From contig JANRKY010000370.1 in NCBI GenBank assembly GCA_033763135.1, positions 33,048 through 97,047 on the forward strand: DNA of 64,000 bases, in the 5' to 3' direction. Source of the stretch: DALYLB01 sp033763135. Its GTDB lineage: Bacteria > Acidobacteriota > Blastocatellia > RBC074. Both the position numbers and the translations under genes were made by a program. A model generated the notes under the pieces. That model searched no databases and had not been told where the DNA came from. It saw only the letters and a program-made list of their open reading frames with translations. Below, piece after piece: positions 19,148 to 31,782 of this stretch (within the stretch, counting starts at the first letter, position 1; the number at the start of each line of letters is the position of its first letter).

Positions 19148-21569
19148 ATTCCGCAAACCGCGCATCCACGCGGAGGCCGTCGAGATCGGATTCGACGCGG
19201 GCGCGGGCGACGTTGAAGTGGCGGCGGCCTTCGATGGCGATGCGCAGATGATCGAGGGCGGCGTCCGTTTCACCCATCATCGCGGCGGCGCAGGCGATAT
19301 AGTAACGGGTGAAGGGATCGTCCGCGCCCTTCTCCAGCCGCGCCTGAAAAGCGGCGAGGACCTGTTCGTACTCGGCGCGGGCTTCGTTCATGCGTCCGAG
19401 CCGCACATAGGCGCAGACCAGTTTCTGATGCACCTCGATCAGGACGCGATCGCGAAGCGCGTGCCGATTGGTCTGCAGAAAGTCGCGTTCGCGCCGGAAC
19501 TCCACGATCGCCTCGTCATACCGCTTCTGAAGATAGAGCGCCTGCCCCAGCCGCATATACGAGCCGATGACCTGAATCCCCTCGTGATTGAGGGAGGACT
19601 GCTCCTGCGACTGGATGGAGATGCGCGCCATCTCTTCCGCGCGCCGGAAATCGCCGGTATAGAGCAGCACGTGGGCCAGCGCGGAGGCGATCCAGTTGTT
19701 CTGCCCCGGATTTTCCAGGGCCCGGTCATACTCGGCCGCCGCCTCGTGGAACATTCCCTTGCCGACGAAATAGGCGCGCCCCAGCCCGGCGCGGACAAAT
19801 CCGTCATTCGGCGCAAAGGCGAGGGCCCGTTTGAGCGCGCCGATGGCATCGTCCTCGCGATCCAGCGCAGTGAAGGCAAAACCGAGAATGCTGTAACTAT
19901 CGGCCAGATTCGGCCGCAGTTCGATGGCCTTCTGCGCGTATTCGACCGCCTCTTCGATCAGCGGGCGATTGAGCGTGAACTGGCCCTTGATGGTCAGGGC
20001 ATAGGCGAGCCCGGCATAGGCGTGCGCATAGCCCGGATCGAGCGCGATCGCCTTCCGGGCGAGTTCGATGGCCTCGGTGATGCCTTCGGGCGTGCCGGTG
20101 AAGGCGAGCTCCTGTCCCTTGACATAGGCCTCGTAGGCCTCGATCACCTGGGTCTCGGGCTGGTCGATCGCTTCGCGCTCGCCGCTGCGCAGGCTCAGAT
20201 CGAGGTTGCGGGAGAGTTCGTAGACGATCTTGTCCTGCAGCGCAAAGACCTCGCCGATCATCCCGTCGATCTTGACGGTCTTGGCGATCTCGCCCGTATC
20301 GACCTCGACCAGACGCGCAGTAATGCGCAGCAGGTCGCCGAGCCGCTGATAGGCGCCGCCAATGATCCAGCGCGCGCCGATCTCCTGCCCGATCCGCGTC
20401 GCCATCTTCTCGTCGAAATCGGCCCGCAGATCCTCGTTCCAATGGCGCAGCGCCTCATAGATCCGCTCGCGGCCGATGACCGAAATCCCCTCGACGTTCT
20501 TCAGATCGGAGGTCACCGTCTCGGCAATCCCCACGCCCAGCCAGTCGTCTTCGGATCTGCGGGTTACATTGTTGAAGCTGAGCACGGCCACGCTCTTGCC
20601 CGTGCGCTTCCGCAGCGTAAACGTCCCCGAATCGCGCGAAGCGCCGCTCAGCAATTGCGTGCCATAGCCAACATTGGTCTCGTAACTCACCTGCCCGCTC
20701 GAACGCGTCACGCCGACGCGGACTCGCTCCAGATCGACCGCCGCATCGCGCAGGCTCTGATAGCGCAGGTCCCGGCTCTTCTCCAGCATGCGATGAATGA
20801 ACCGCTCCAGATCGCCGTTCACATACGAATTGAACCGCCCAAGCGGCAGCGGCGCGCCGTGCAGGATCGAGTCGACGACCGCCAGCACCGATTTGCCCGT
20901 AAACGGCTGCCGCCCCGTGATCAGCTCGTACGAAAGAACGCCCAGCGAAAAGATGTCGCTCCGGTGATCGACCTCCAGCCCCCGCGCCTGTTCGGGCGAC
21001 ATGTACGTATAGGTTCCCACGACCGTCCCCGGCACGGTCTTCATGACATCGGTCGCGAGCAGGCTCGACGTGGCGTCGTCCTCCATCGCCGGCGGCGAAT
21101 ATTTCGCGACGCCGAAATCGAGAATCTTGACCAGCTGCGCCGCCGTGACCATGACGTTCGACGGCTTGATGTCTCGATGGACGATCCCCCGATCGTGAGC
21201 GGCGGCCAGTCCGTCGACCATCTGCTCGATGATCTCGAGCGCCTCCATCAACGAGACGGCGCCGATCATCTCCTTCAAGATGCGCCCCTCGACATACTCC
21301 ATGACGATGAAACTGTAGCGCCGCCCCTCGCGCTCCACCTCGTCGATCTCGTAGATGGTCGCGATATTGGGATGGCTGATCGCGCTCGCGGCCCGAGCCT
21401 CGCGGAGAAAGCGCCCGCGCATCAGCTCCGTCTGGTGCTCGTCGCCCAGCATGAGCTTCAATGCGACCTGGCGCTGCAGCCGGGCGTCCTCGGCCTTGTA
21501 GACCTCGCCCATGCCGCCCGCTCCCAGCCGTTCGAGAATCCGATAGTGTGAAATCGTTTCGCCGATCAT
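19128..21569 (-). CDS. Ser/Thr protein kinase with FlgO-like and TPR regions
   Basis: The 813-residue protein has an N-terminal Hanks-type kinase domain at ~9-270: YRILERLGAGGMGEVYKAED (G-loop), VALKLM (ATP Lys), IVHRDIKPSNVMV (catalytic loop), KILDFGVAK (DFG) and GTYTYMSPEQ. Residues ~310-440 resemble the FlgO-like/TolB-N region found in this kinase class (KSVAVLSFNNVTRRSEDDWLG). From ~450 onward there are TPR repeats. No membrane helix separates the parts, so it is probably cytoplasmic. The stop codon and the last residues (GSR) are encoded by the heptamer repeat array. Confidence 0.93.
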   Translation of the reverse strand: MIGETISHYRILERLGAGGMGEVYKAEDARLQRQVALKLMLGDEHQTELMRGRFLREARAASAISHPNIATIYEIDEVEREGRRYSFIVMEYVEGRILKEMIGAVSLMEALEIIEQMVDGLAAAHDRGIVHRDIKPSNVMVTAAQLVKILDFGVAKYSPPAMEDDATSSLLATDVMKTVPGTVVGTYTYMSPEQARGLEVDHRSDIFSLGVLSYELITGRQPFTGKSVLAVVDSILHGAPLPLGRFNSYVNGDLERFIHRMLEKSRDLRYQSLRDAAVDLERVRVGVTRSSGQVSYETNVGYGTQLLSGASRDSGTFTLRKRTGKSVAVLSFNNVTRRSEDDWLGVGIAETVTSDLKNVEGISVIGRERIYEALRHWNEDLRADFDEKMATRIGQEIGARWIIGGAYQRLGDLLRITARLVEVDTGEIAKTVKIDGMIGEVFALQDKIVYELSRNLDLSLRSGEREAIDQPETQVIEAYEAYVKGQELAFTGTPEGITEAIELARKAIALDPGYAHAYAGLAYALTIKGQFTLNRPLIEEAVEYAQKAIELRPNLADSYSILGFAFTALDREDDAIGALKRALAFAPNDGFVRAGLGRAYFVGKGMFHEAAAEYDRALENPGQNNWIASALAHVLLYTGDFRRAEEMARISIQSQEQSSLNHEGIQVIGSYMRLGQALYLQKRYDEAIVEFRRERDFLQTNRHALRDRVLIEVHQKLVCAYVRLGRMNEARAEYEQVLAAFQARLEKGADDPFTRYYIACAAAMMGETDAALDHLRIAIEGRRHFNVARARVESDLDGLRVDARFAELVAGSR

Positions 21570-21728
21570 AAAGTCGAGCTCGTCAGAGAGTGCTCACTAC
21601 AATTGCAGAGTGGCAATGTGGCGCAATGGAAAGCTTTATTCTGCGACACGAAGACGGGTTTTTCCAGTACGCTGATTTACAGTGCCCCGCGAATTCGGCG
21701 ATTCCCGGCGAATGGGGCGGCGCGGCGG

Positions 21729-22268
21729 TCAGACGCCCCGCCAGACGAGAAACGCGAAGAAGAAGAGCAGGAGCACCGCCACAAACAGAATCAGCAGAGG
21801 CATGGCCGACCGGGTCTCCCGAGGCGCCGGCGGTTCGCGGCGCGAAGCAACCGAGGCGAAATACTCCTGGATTTCGGGACGGGGGGCGCGGGCCTCTTCG
21901 CGCTGCGGCGCGGGCGGCGCCGGCGCCGGCCTCGCCGCAGCCGGCGCCGCTTCCACAACCTGTACCCGCGGCGAGGGCGGTTCCTCGCGCGGCGAGGGCG
22001 TCAGCGGCTCGATCGGCACGATCTCGGCTGGCGGCGCGGCCTCGTCCCCCCACGGATCTTCCTGGGGCGCCTCTCGCTGAATGGGCAGGATGATGGCGGC
22101 CTCGTCCGGTCGCCAGGGGACATCGCCATCGTCCTGCGCCGGCACGAATTCGCGCGCCGGCACGGGCGAAAAGACGTCATCCTCCTTGACGACCTTGGCG
22201 CCGCAGTTTTTGCAGTACCGGGCGAGTTGCCGGAGCTGCGTGCCGCAGAACTGACAGTACATCGTCAT
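21729..22268 (-). CDS. Zinc-ribbon protein with C-terminal membrane anchor
   Basis: The 179-residue product starts with a zinc ribbon (YCQFCGTQLRQLARYCKNCG, two CxxC pairs), continues with a Pro/Ala/Glu-rich disordered linker of about 120 residues, and ends in one membrane helix (MPLLILFVAVLLLFFFAFLV) with a short WRGV tail. It is a tail-anchored cytoplasmic-facing protein of unknown role. Start MTMYCQ has two ATG options. The 160 bp between it and the kinase gene hold nothing I recognise. Confidence 0.8.
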   Translation of the reverse strand: MTMYCQFCGTQLRQLARYCKNCGAKVVKEDDVFSPVPAREFVPAQDDGDVPWRPDEAAIILPIQREAPQEDPWGDEAAPPAEIVPIEPLTPSPREEPPSPRVQVVEAAPAAARPAPAPPAPQREEARAPRPEIQEYFASVASRREPPAPRETRSAMPLLILFVAVLLLFFFAFLVWRGV

Positions 22269-22308
22269 AGGTCTTCTACATCAGAACAGAATAGATTCGA
22301 ACATAAGA

Positions 22309-22407
22309 GGAATGGACAGGATGGACAGGATTTTTCAGGATTCACAGGCCCCCGCTTTGGCGGACCATCCTGTTCATCCTGAAAAATCCTGTTCATCTTG
22401 TCCATTC
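22309..22407. repeat. Inverted repeat, AATCCTGT-word class (second copy)
   Basis: GAATGGACAGGATGGACAGG and the following TTTTTCAGGATTCACAGG pair with a right arm at 22364-22407 containing CATCCTGTTCATCCTGAAAA and the following TCCTG. It differs from the 12630 element mainly by one extra GGACAGGAT word. It lies between the HD-hydrolase gene end and the zinc-ribbon gene start. Confidence 0.92.
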
Positions 22408-22457
22408 TTTATCGTCTGAATGTTGCCGGGCCCGATTTAGATCATGGCCGGCGATGG

Positions 22458-23105
22458 TTATGCGAGCATGGCGATTTCGCACTCCAGATTTCGCCGCGCC
22501 TGCATTTCATATTTCGCGGCCATCTCCTCCGTGAGATAGATCCGCGTTCGTCGCAAGAACCGCTCCAGCACCTTTCGGCGCTCCCGCCGATAGAGAATGG
22601 CGGGAACCCATCGATACTCGGCCCGGATCGCCCGGGAATAGCGGAGATAACTGGCCGGGTCGCTGCCGAGAATCGAGAGATCGAGGTCGAGGAAGAGCCG
22701 CCCGGCGGGCGGCAGTCCCTCTTCCTGATGCGTCTGGGTGGCGAGGATCATCCGCCCCACGAGGGCGATCGTGTCGGGCGAGACCCCGAGCCCGGACAAC
22801 CGGGTCGCCGCCAGTTCGGCGCTCTGCGCTTCATTATCGCCCCGCCGCGGACGATAGATCGCGTCGTGAAACCAGATGGCATATCGCAGCGCCTCGGACT
22901 CTCCGCCGGCGCAGCCCTCCGCCATCCCAAGAAGCGCGTCGATATGCGAAAGATTATGATAGGCGCGGCCGCGACTCGCGTAGAGGCGGGCCAGTTCCTC
23001 AAAGACCGCGTCGGCCTCGACGGAATCGCCCGCCAGGGCGCGCCACCGCGCGTGCAGCGCTTCGCGCCCGCCGTCGCGCAATTGCCAGGTCGCGTCGCTC
23101 TTCAT
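22458..23105 (-). CDS. HD-superfamily metal-dependent phosphohydrolase
   Basis: A 215-residue protein of the predicted metal-dependent HD hydrolase group, with YASRGRAYHNLSHIDALLG and RYAIWFHDAIYRPRRGDNE carrying the HD metal ligands, then ILATQTHQE and FLDLDLSILG. The substrate is unknown. Its ATG overlaps the stop of the thioredoxin gene as ATGA, so expression is coupled to it. The frame is open upstream but only as a shadow of that gene. Confidence 0.9.
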   Translation of the reverse strand: MKSDATWQLRDGGREALHARWRALAGDSVEADAVFEELARLYASRGRAYHNLSHIDALLGMAEGCAGGESEALRYAIWFHDAIYRPRRGDNEAQSAELAATRLSGLGVSPDTIALVGRMILATQTHQEEGLPPAGRLFLDLDLSILGSDPASYLRYSRAIRAEYRWVPAILYRRERRKVLERFLRRTRIYLTEEMAAKYEMQARRNLECEIAMLA

Positions 23106-24376
23106 TGGCTCTTCTCGTCGAGAAGCCGCTCGATCTGCTTTTCGAGCTTCTGATACTCGCCGATCCCGCGCTTGACGTGCCGGACGCGGCCCTGCCGATC
23201 GATCAGAATGACCGTCGGGAGCGCGGTCACCCCATAGGCCTCGTCGTTCGTCGGGTCGTCCATCTTGCCGATGGCCACCGGCCAGGTCAGCTTGTGCTTC
23301 ACCTTGTAGTTTTCGAGACTCTTCAGCTCCTGGTCCCGCTTCAGGCTCTCTTCCGCGTCGGAGCGGCCGAAATAGCGCGTCACGCCGACGACCTGAAATC
23401 CCCGGCTTTCGTATTTCGTCTGCATGCCGCGCAGATGCGGATACGCCGCAATGCACGGACTGCACCACATCGCCCAGAAATCGAGCAGCGCAACCTTGCC
23501 GCGCAGATCGCTCATCGCCATTCCCGCCGTGTCGAGCCAGCGCGAAACGACCAGCTCCGGCGCCGGACGCCCGATCAATCGCGCAATCACGAGCTCCTTT
23601 TCATACAGCGACTTGAGCGACGGCTGCCGCGCGAAATCGTACTTCTCGACCAGCTTGCTCAGGGCCTCGCCCTCCGCCTTCTTTCCCGCCTGCTCGAACG
23701 CGGCGATCGCCAATGCCGCCAGCGCCATCTGGCTGCGCTGCGTGAGATCCTGCAATTGCGCGACGGCGCCTCGCGAAAAATTGACGGAATCCGCGGCGTT
23801 GTAGCCGTTCCGCGCCTGATAGGCCGCCCGGTCGAACTTGCCGCGATCCCGCAGCAGAAGCGCCAGATCCTGATGAAGCCCGACGCGCGCGACCAGCACC
23901 GCCGGATCCTGCCGCGGCGTATAGGACCAGTCCTCCAACTCCTTCTCCGCCTCCTCCGCCCGCTCCGTCTCGATCAGCGCGCGAATCAGGCTGCTGCGCG
24001 CCGCATCCGCTTCCTGTCCCCGCGGCCCCTCCTTCAAAAATGCGCGGAAGGCATCGACCGCCGGCCCGAACATCTCCGCCGTCTGATACAACGCCGCCAG
24101 CGCCCGCAATTCGCCCCCCGTCCAATCCGCGACCTTGAAGGCCTGCGCCCGCTGCGCCGCAAACCGCTTCAGAATCTCGGTCCGCTCCTCCCACTCGTAC
24201 GGCTGCGCCTTTCCCCGCCCCAGATCCTTGTCGAAACTCAACAGCACCCGCTCCTCCTCCTCATTCACCTGCCGCAAAGCCTGCGACGGCTTCCGCGCCT
24301 GCGCCTCCGCTACCGTCGCGGAGAACGACGCCAGACTCACGATCACCGCAGATAAACAAAGGATTCTTTTCAACAT
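23102..24376 (-). CDS. Exported TlpA/ResA-like thioredoxin-fold protein
   Basis: The 424-residue protein has a signal peptide (MLKRILCLSAVIVSLASFSA), about 230 residues of helical TPR-like sequence, and a C-terminal TlpA-like domain with LLDFWAMWCSPCIAAYPHL, where WCxPC is the redox pair, and GVTALPTVILIDRQG with the cis-Pro. It probably reduces disulfides in the periplasm. An ATG twelve nt upstream (MRDP) is less likely. The HD-hydrolase gene overlaps its 3' end. Confidence 0.9.
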   Translation of the reverse strand: MLKRILCLSAVIVSLASFSATVAEAQARKPSQALRQVNEEEERVLLSFDKDLGRGKAQPYEWEERTEILKRFAAQRAQAFKVADWTGGELRALAALYQTAEMFGPAVDAFRAFLKEGPRGQEADAARSSLIRALIETERAEEAEKELEDWSYTPRQDPAVLVARVGLHQDLALLLRDRGKFDRAAYQARNGYNAADSVNFSRGAVAQLQDLTQRSQMALAALAIAAFEQAGKKAEGEALSKLVEKYDFARQPSLKSLYEKELVIARLIGRPAPELVVSRWLDTAGMAMSDLRGKVALLDFWAMWCSPCIAAYPHLRGMQTKYESRGFQVVGVTRYFGRSDAEESLKRDQELKSLENYKVKHKLTWPVAIGKMDDPTNDEAYGVTALPTVILIDRQGRVRHVKRGIGEYQKLEKQIERLLDEKSQ

Positions 24377-24464
24377 AGGATCTCTCAATGCAGGCCGATT
24401 CTGGAATGTGACGCAACATGATGGATTCTACGTGGTGGGAAACTTCGCGATCAAGCCGAAATTA

Positions 24465-24540
24465 CGACGCGGTGAGGAAGAACGACGCGGCGACGCGGCG
24501 ACGCGCCGCGTCGCCGCGTCGTTCTTCCTCGCCGCGTCGG
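24465..24540. repeat. Inverted repeat, GACGCGGCG-word class (second copy)
   Basis: CGACGCGGTGAGGAAGAACG followed by repeated GACGCGGC words folds onto CGCCGCGTCGCCGCGTCGTT and CTTCCTCGCCGCGTCG. It lies between the permease gene end at 24543 and the TlpA-like gene start. Confidence 0.9.
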
Positions 24541-24542
24541 TT

Positions 24543-25787
24543 TTATTCGTAACGCAGCGCGTCGATCGGGTCGAGGCGAGAGGCCTTGAAGGCGGGATAG
24601 ATGCCCGCGATGAGGCCGATGGCGACCGAGACGCTGAAGCCGACGGCAACCCAGCCCAGCGGGACCTGCGAGGGCAGGGACGGAATGAGAAGATTGAGCA
24701 GCAGACTGATCAGGACGCCGAGGGCGATGCCGATCAGGCCGCCGATGCCGGTCAGCGTCGCCGCTTCGAGCAGGAACTGCTTGATGATGTCCGCCCGTCT
24801 GGCCCCAATGGCGCGCCGCACGCCGATCTCCTTCGTGCGCTCGGTAACGCTGACCAGCATGATGTTCATCACGCCGATTCCCCCGACGAGCAGCGCCACG
24901 CTGACGATCGGAATGATGATCAGCGCAACCATCGTCAGCATCTTGTTGAAGCTCTCGACGATGCCGGCGGGCGTGTTGACGACGAAGCTGTCCGGCGCGT
25001 CGTAGGGCACGTGCCGACGCCGACGCATGAGTTCACGCGCGTCGTCGACCAGCTTTTCGAGCTGGCCCTGCCGGGCGCCGAGCGCAACCCAGTGATCGTC
25101 CTGATTCGGATACATCGCGTGCATCACGTTGTAGGGAACAAAGATGAACGAGTCCGTCTGCGGTCCGCCCCCGCCGAAGGGGCTCTTCGATTTCTCCAGC
25201 ACGCCGATCACCGTGAAGACCTTGTTCCCGATCTGAATCTGCTTGTTGAGCGGCTCATAACCCGAGAGCAGTTTCTCGGCGATGTCGTAGCCGATGATGC
25301 AGACCTCCTGGCGATGCTCGTCCTCGATCTCGTTGAAGAAGCGGCCGGTGGCGATGGTCACCTCGCGCGTATTGGCGTAATTCGCCCAGACGCCGCGAAG
25401 CATCGGCGTTCGCACCTCGTTGTTGCGAAACTTGACGGTCGGCGGCGTGTCCGGCGGACGAAGAATCGGCGAAGCCGCGATCGCGCTCGGCAGCTGGCTG
25501 AGCGCAACCGCATCCTCCAGCGTGATCGGCTTGCGCTGCCGCTCCTCCTCCGTCAATTCGGAATGGCGCGGCCCCCCGCCGAACCGGCTGACGAACGCCA
25601 CATTTGTCCCAAACTGCTCGATCTGCTCGCGGAACCCCGCCTCCATTCCCTTCGCCAGCGAGGCCACGCCAATCACCGTCGCCGTCCCGATGACCACCCC
25701 CAGCACCGTCAGAAACGACCGGAATTTATGCGACCACAACGTGGTCATCGACTGGCTGATCAACTCCCTTGTCTGCTGTTTCAACAT
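24543..25787 (-). CDS. MacB/FtsX-type ABC transporter permease
   Basis: The 414-residue protein has the MacB permease layout: an N-terminal membrane helix (KFRSFLTVLGVVIGTATVIGV), a large periplasmic domain of about 230 residues, and three C-terminal helices starting in IPIVSVALLVGGIGVMNIML and followed by VTERTKEIGVRRAIGAR. Such permeases pair with an ATPase to move lipoproteins, peptides or toxins by a mechanotransmission mechanism. No ATPase gene lies nearby. Its ribosome-binding GGAG overlaps the stop of the upstream paralogue six nt away, so both are translated from one mRNA. Confidence 0.93.
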   Translation of the reverse strand: MLKQQTRELISQSMTTLWSHKFRSFLTVLGVVIGTATVIGVASLAKGMEAGFREQIEQFGTNVAFVSRFGGGPRHSELTEEERQRKPITLEDAVALSQLPSAIAASPILRPPDTPPTVKFRNNEVRTPMLRGVWANYANTREVTIATGRFFNEIEDEHRQEVCIIGYDIAEKLLSGYEPLNKQIQIGNKVFTVIGVLEKSKSPFGGGGPQTDSFIFVPYNVMHAMYPNQDDHWVALGARQGQLEKLVDDARELMRRRRHVPYDAPDSFVVNTPAGIVESFNKMLTMVALIIIPIVSVALLVGGIGVMNIMLVSVTERTKEIGVRRAIGARRADIIKQFLLEAATLTGIGGLIGIALGVLISLLLNLLIPSLPSQVPLGWVAVGFSVSVAIGLIAGIYPAFKASRLDPIDALRYE

Positions 25788-25793
25788 GAATTT

Positions 25794-27017
25794 CTACTCC
25801 GCCCGAAGCGCCACAATGGGGTCCAGTTTCGCGGCCTTCCAGGCCGGATAGATGCCAAAGACCAGGCCGACGCCGCTCGATACGCCAATGGCCAGCGCCG
25901 CGGCCCAGAGCGGCAGCTCCGCCGGAATCGGCGTCAGCGCCACCAGCAGCCGCGAAATCGCAAAGGCCAGCCCCAGCCCGATCAGGCCGCCCACCAGCGA
26001 CAAGGTCGTCGACTCGACCAGAAACTGAATCAGAATGTCGCGGCGACGCGCCCCCAGACTCTTTCGAATCCCGATCTCCCGCGTCCGCTCCGTCACCGTC
26101 ACCAGCATGATGTTCATGATCACAATTCCGCCCACCACCAGCGAAATCGAGACCACGCCCAGCGCCACCGCCGCGATGATCCCAAAGAGCGCCTGCACGA
26201 AATTGTTGATCGCATCCGCCGTCAACACCCCGAAGGTGTCCTTGTCGTTGTAGCCCAGCCGGTGGCGCGCCCGCATCAGCATCCGGATCTGATCCTCGAA
26301 CGTCTTGAGATCCGCCCCATCCTGCGCCTTCAATGAAAAGGTCAGACTCTGCCGCGAACCCCACATCTTCTGAAAAGTCGAAAGCGGGACGATCACGAAA
26401 TCGTCCCGCGACTGCCCGAAGAACGATCCCTGCTCCTTCGCCACCCCGATCACCTCGAACGGCAGCCCGTTGATCTTGATCTCCCGCCCGACCGCCTCCC
26501 GGGTCCCAAAGAGCTTGTCCGCAATCTCCGCTCCGATCAACGCCGTCGTCCGCCGGTTCGCATCGTCAAACTCGCTGATATATCGCCCCATCTCCGGCTG
26601 CGTCGCGTCGATGTTGACCATGTTGGCCGTGTTCCCCTTGACGTTGACGTTGGTCATCTTCTCGGACGCCGATCGCACCTCCGCGCTCGAAAACCCCTGC
26701 ACCCCCACCTCCTGCGCCATCGTCAGCCGCTCCCGCAGATAATGGGCGTCCGCAAGCGTCAGATCCTTGTTGCGCCGGCTCGCATTGATGAAATCCTCGA
26801 AACTCGTAATGATCCCGTACTTGTCCACCACCACCGTGTTCGATCCCAGATCCGCCGTCACCGTCCGATCCACATACCGGAAAAATCCCTGGATCACCGA
26901 CGCCACCGCCACCACCGTCATCACCCCGAAGATCACCCCCAGCAACGTCAACACCGATCGCAGCTTGTTCGCCCGCAAACTGGCGAGCGCGATCCTGATT
27001 CCCTCGAAAAATCTCAT
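25794..27017 (-). CDS. MacB/FtsX-type ABC transporter permease (paralogue)
   Basis: A 407-residue paralogue of the downstream permease with the same four-helix layout: LRSVLTLLGVIFGVMTVVAVA, a periplasmic domain, then SISLVVGGIVIMNIMLVTVT and ERTREIGIRKSLGARRRDIL. The start MRFFEGIRIALASL has AGGAA about eight nt upstream; the frame extends upstream through non-coding DNA. The two could form a heterodimer. The cognate ATPase must be encoded elsewhere. Confidence 0.93.
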   Translation of the reverse strand: MRFFEGIRIALASLRANKLRSVLTLLGVIFGVMTVVAVASVIQGFFRYVDRTVTADLGSNTVVVDKYGIITSFEDFINASRRNKDLTLADAHYLRERLTMAQEVGVQGFSSAEVRSASEKMTNVNVKGNTANMVNIDATQPEMGRYISEFDDANRRTTALIGAEIADKLFGTREAVGREIKINGLPFEVIGVAKEQGSFFGQSRDDFVIVPLSTFQKMWGSRQSLTFSLKAQDGADLKTFEDQIRMLMRARHRLGYNDKDTFGVLTADAINNFVQALFGIIAAVALGVVSISLVVGGIVIMNIMLVTVTERTREIGIRKSLGARRRDILIQFLVESTTLSLVGGLIGLGLAFAISRLLVALTPIPAELPLWAAALAIGVSSGVGLVFGIYPAWKAAKLDPIVALRAE

Positions 27018-27223
27018 ATCATTGTTCCTGTTTTCCGAACGAGAACTCGCTTCGCGAAGAATGACGCCTCGCCCGGCCTTCCACCGGGAGACAGAATTCC
27101 GACTTTTTCCGCAAAAATCGGGAACGATCCCGCCCCCCGCGGAGTTGCAACTATTTCCTCCTCCCCCCGCCGCCCCCAAAAAAAGGCCTCGATCATCGAT
27201 TCGGCCATAATGCGTGTATGCCT

Positions 27224-27302
27224 GCCACAGAGCCACGGAGGCAGAGAGCCGAGAGCGGAGAAGATTCTGTTTTCCCGGCTTTCTCCGTGGCTCCGTGGCC
27301 AA
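27224..27302. repeat. Inverted repeat, GCCACGGAG-word class
   Basis: CACAGAGCCACGGAGGCAGA in the left part pairs with TTTCTCCGTGGCTCCGTGGC in the right part, with smaller internal pairings (GAGAGCCGAGAGCGGAGAA). Only one copy of this class is seen in the window. Confidence 0.85.
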
Positions 27303-27341
27303 TCTCCCGCCCCATTGTGGCCGACACGATGATCAAGGCCC

Positions 27342-27377
27342 AAAAAAAAGAGAGGGCAGAGGCCGAAGCCCCTGCCC
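27342..27377 (-). terminator. Rho-independent terminator
   Basis: Stem GGGCAGAGGC (27354-27363), loop CGAA, stem GCCCCTGCCC (27368-27377), with eight A on the plus strand at 27342-27349 that read as a U tract on the minus strand. It directly follows the small ORF ending at 27407. Confidence 0.88.
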
Positions 27378-27406
27378 TGCAAGTTTCATCATTAGGAGAG
27401 ATGATC

Positions 27407-27634
27407 CTACCTGGCCAGTTTCTGCGTCACGCTGTGCTGGGAAATGGGCTGCCCGCTGTATGTCGGGCGCATCGCCAGCTCGATGTTGATCGAACGCAAT
27501 TCGCTGATAAACCGCCGAACCTCGTCGACGGCGAAACGTTGAAACTCCTCTTCCGAATCGAACCGTGAACGCTCATTCATCAAAGTGCTCATCAGTTCGC
27601 CATAGGTGGTGCTGTTGATCGTGTACGTTCTCAT
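27407..27634 (-). CDS. Small hypothetical protein
   Basis: A 75-residue product I do not recognise. It is charged and mainly helical, with RSRFDSEEEFQRFAVDEVRR and FISELRSINIEL, and has no signal or membrane segment. A GGGGGAA box precedes the ATG and a strong terminator follows the stop, which supports it as real. It lies downstream of glnN on the same strand, but glnN appears to have its own terminator in between, so it may have a separate promoter that I cannot locate. Confidence 0.65.
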   Translation of the reverse strand: MRTYTINSTTYGELMSTLMNERSRFDSEEEFQRFAVDEVRRFISELRSINIELAMRPTYSGQPISQHSVTQKLAR

Positions 27635-27722
27635 TGGTTCCCCCGCAATGCTGACGCCGTGCGGAACGCGCCGGAAACCTTCCCGAACCCGCTCCTCACC
27701 GCGTTCGTTCGGCCTTGACAGG

Positions 27723-27770
27723 AAAAGGCCGGAGATCGGCCACGCCCAATGTCATGCCCCCATCTCCGGC
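27723..27770 (-). terminator. Probable terminator of glnN
   Basis: GCCGGAGAT (27728-27736) pairs with ATCTCCGGC (27762-27770) across a 25-nt loop. Read on the minus strand the stem is followed by CTTTTCC. It lies just past the glnN stop. The long loop makes it less certain than the one at 27342. Confidence 0.55.
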
Positions 27771-27791
27771 GTCGGAACCGTCAAGACCCGA

Positions 27792-29984
<2,193 letters not shown>

Positions 29985-30067
29985 AGTCTCTCCTAGATAT
30001 TAAATTTGTTACCGCTATTGAATATGGCAGAGAATCGGCCCCACCGCCCGATCCGTACAGTTTTGTA

Positions 30068-30082
30068 GCAACTCGCTTGCCA
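30068..30082 (-). promoter_or_regulatory. Sigma-54 promoter of glnN
   Basis: On the minus strand TGGCAAGCGAGTTGC reads from 30082 to 30068. It has the invariant GG-N10-GC and close to consensus -24 and -12 boxes. Transcription would start near 30056, giving a leader of about 70 nt to the glnN ATG at 29984. Confidence 0.85.
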
Positions 30083-30169
30083 AACCCTGCGCGCCCCCGA
30101 TATCTTCAATAAAATCCGTCAATTACAACCATCCGCCCGTCCCGCGGCGCGCGCGCGAAGACCGCCATT

Positions 30170-30233
30170 CCGACATTTTTGTCGTATTGTAAAAATTCTC
30201 CGACATTTTTGTCGCCTGCGTCAAAAATGTCGG
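30170..30233. promoter_or_regulatory. Three palindromic candidate enhancer sites
   Basis: CCGACATTTTTGTCG occurs at 30170-30184 and 30200-30214, exactly 30 bp apart. A reversed, one-mismatch copy lies at 30219-30233. Each is a dyad CGACA-N4-TGTCG. They lie roughly 95-145 bp upstream of the glnN -24 box, the normal distance for a sigma-54 activator site. A longer copy lies upstream of the activator gene at 31830. Confidence 0.8.
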
Positions 30234-30243
30234 CCGCGCAGGA

Positions 30244-31782
<1,539 letters not shown>

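Larger units (their letters stand above)
27018..27406. other. Non-coding gap of about 390 bp
   Basis: No supported gene. The part next to 27017 is the presumed leader of the permease pair and contains poly-pyrimidine tracts. A hairpin of repeated GAGCCACGGAG / CTCCGTGGCTC words lies at 27224-27302. A strong terminator lies at 27342-27377. Confidence 0.75.

Noticed and set aside
19002..21551. 849-codon plus-strand frame opposite the kinase gene
   Set aside because: Starts in the heptamer array and mirrors the kinase; no domains.
27635..27722. Promoter for the small ORF at 27407-27634
   Set aside because: No convincing -35/-10 or GG-N10-GC element found on the minus strand.
30170..30233. NifA-type TGT-N10-ACA sites
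   Set aside because: The dyads read CGACA-N4-TGTCG, a different spacing and orientation, so they are described as a new motif.
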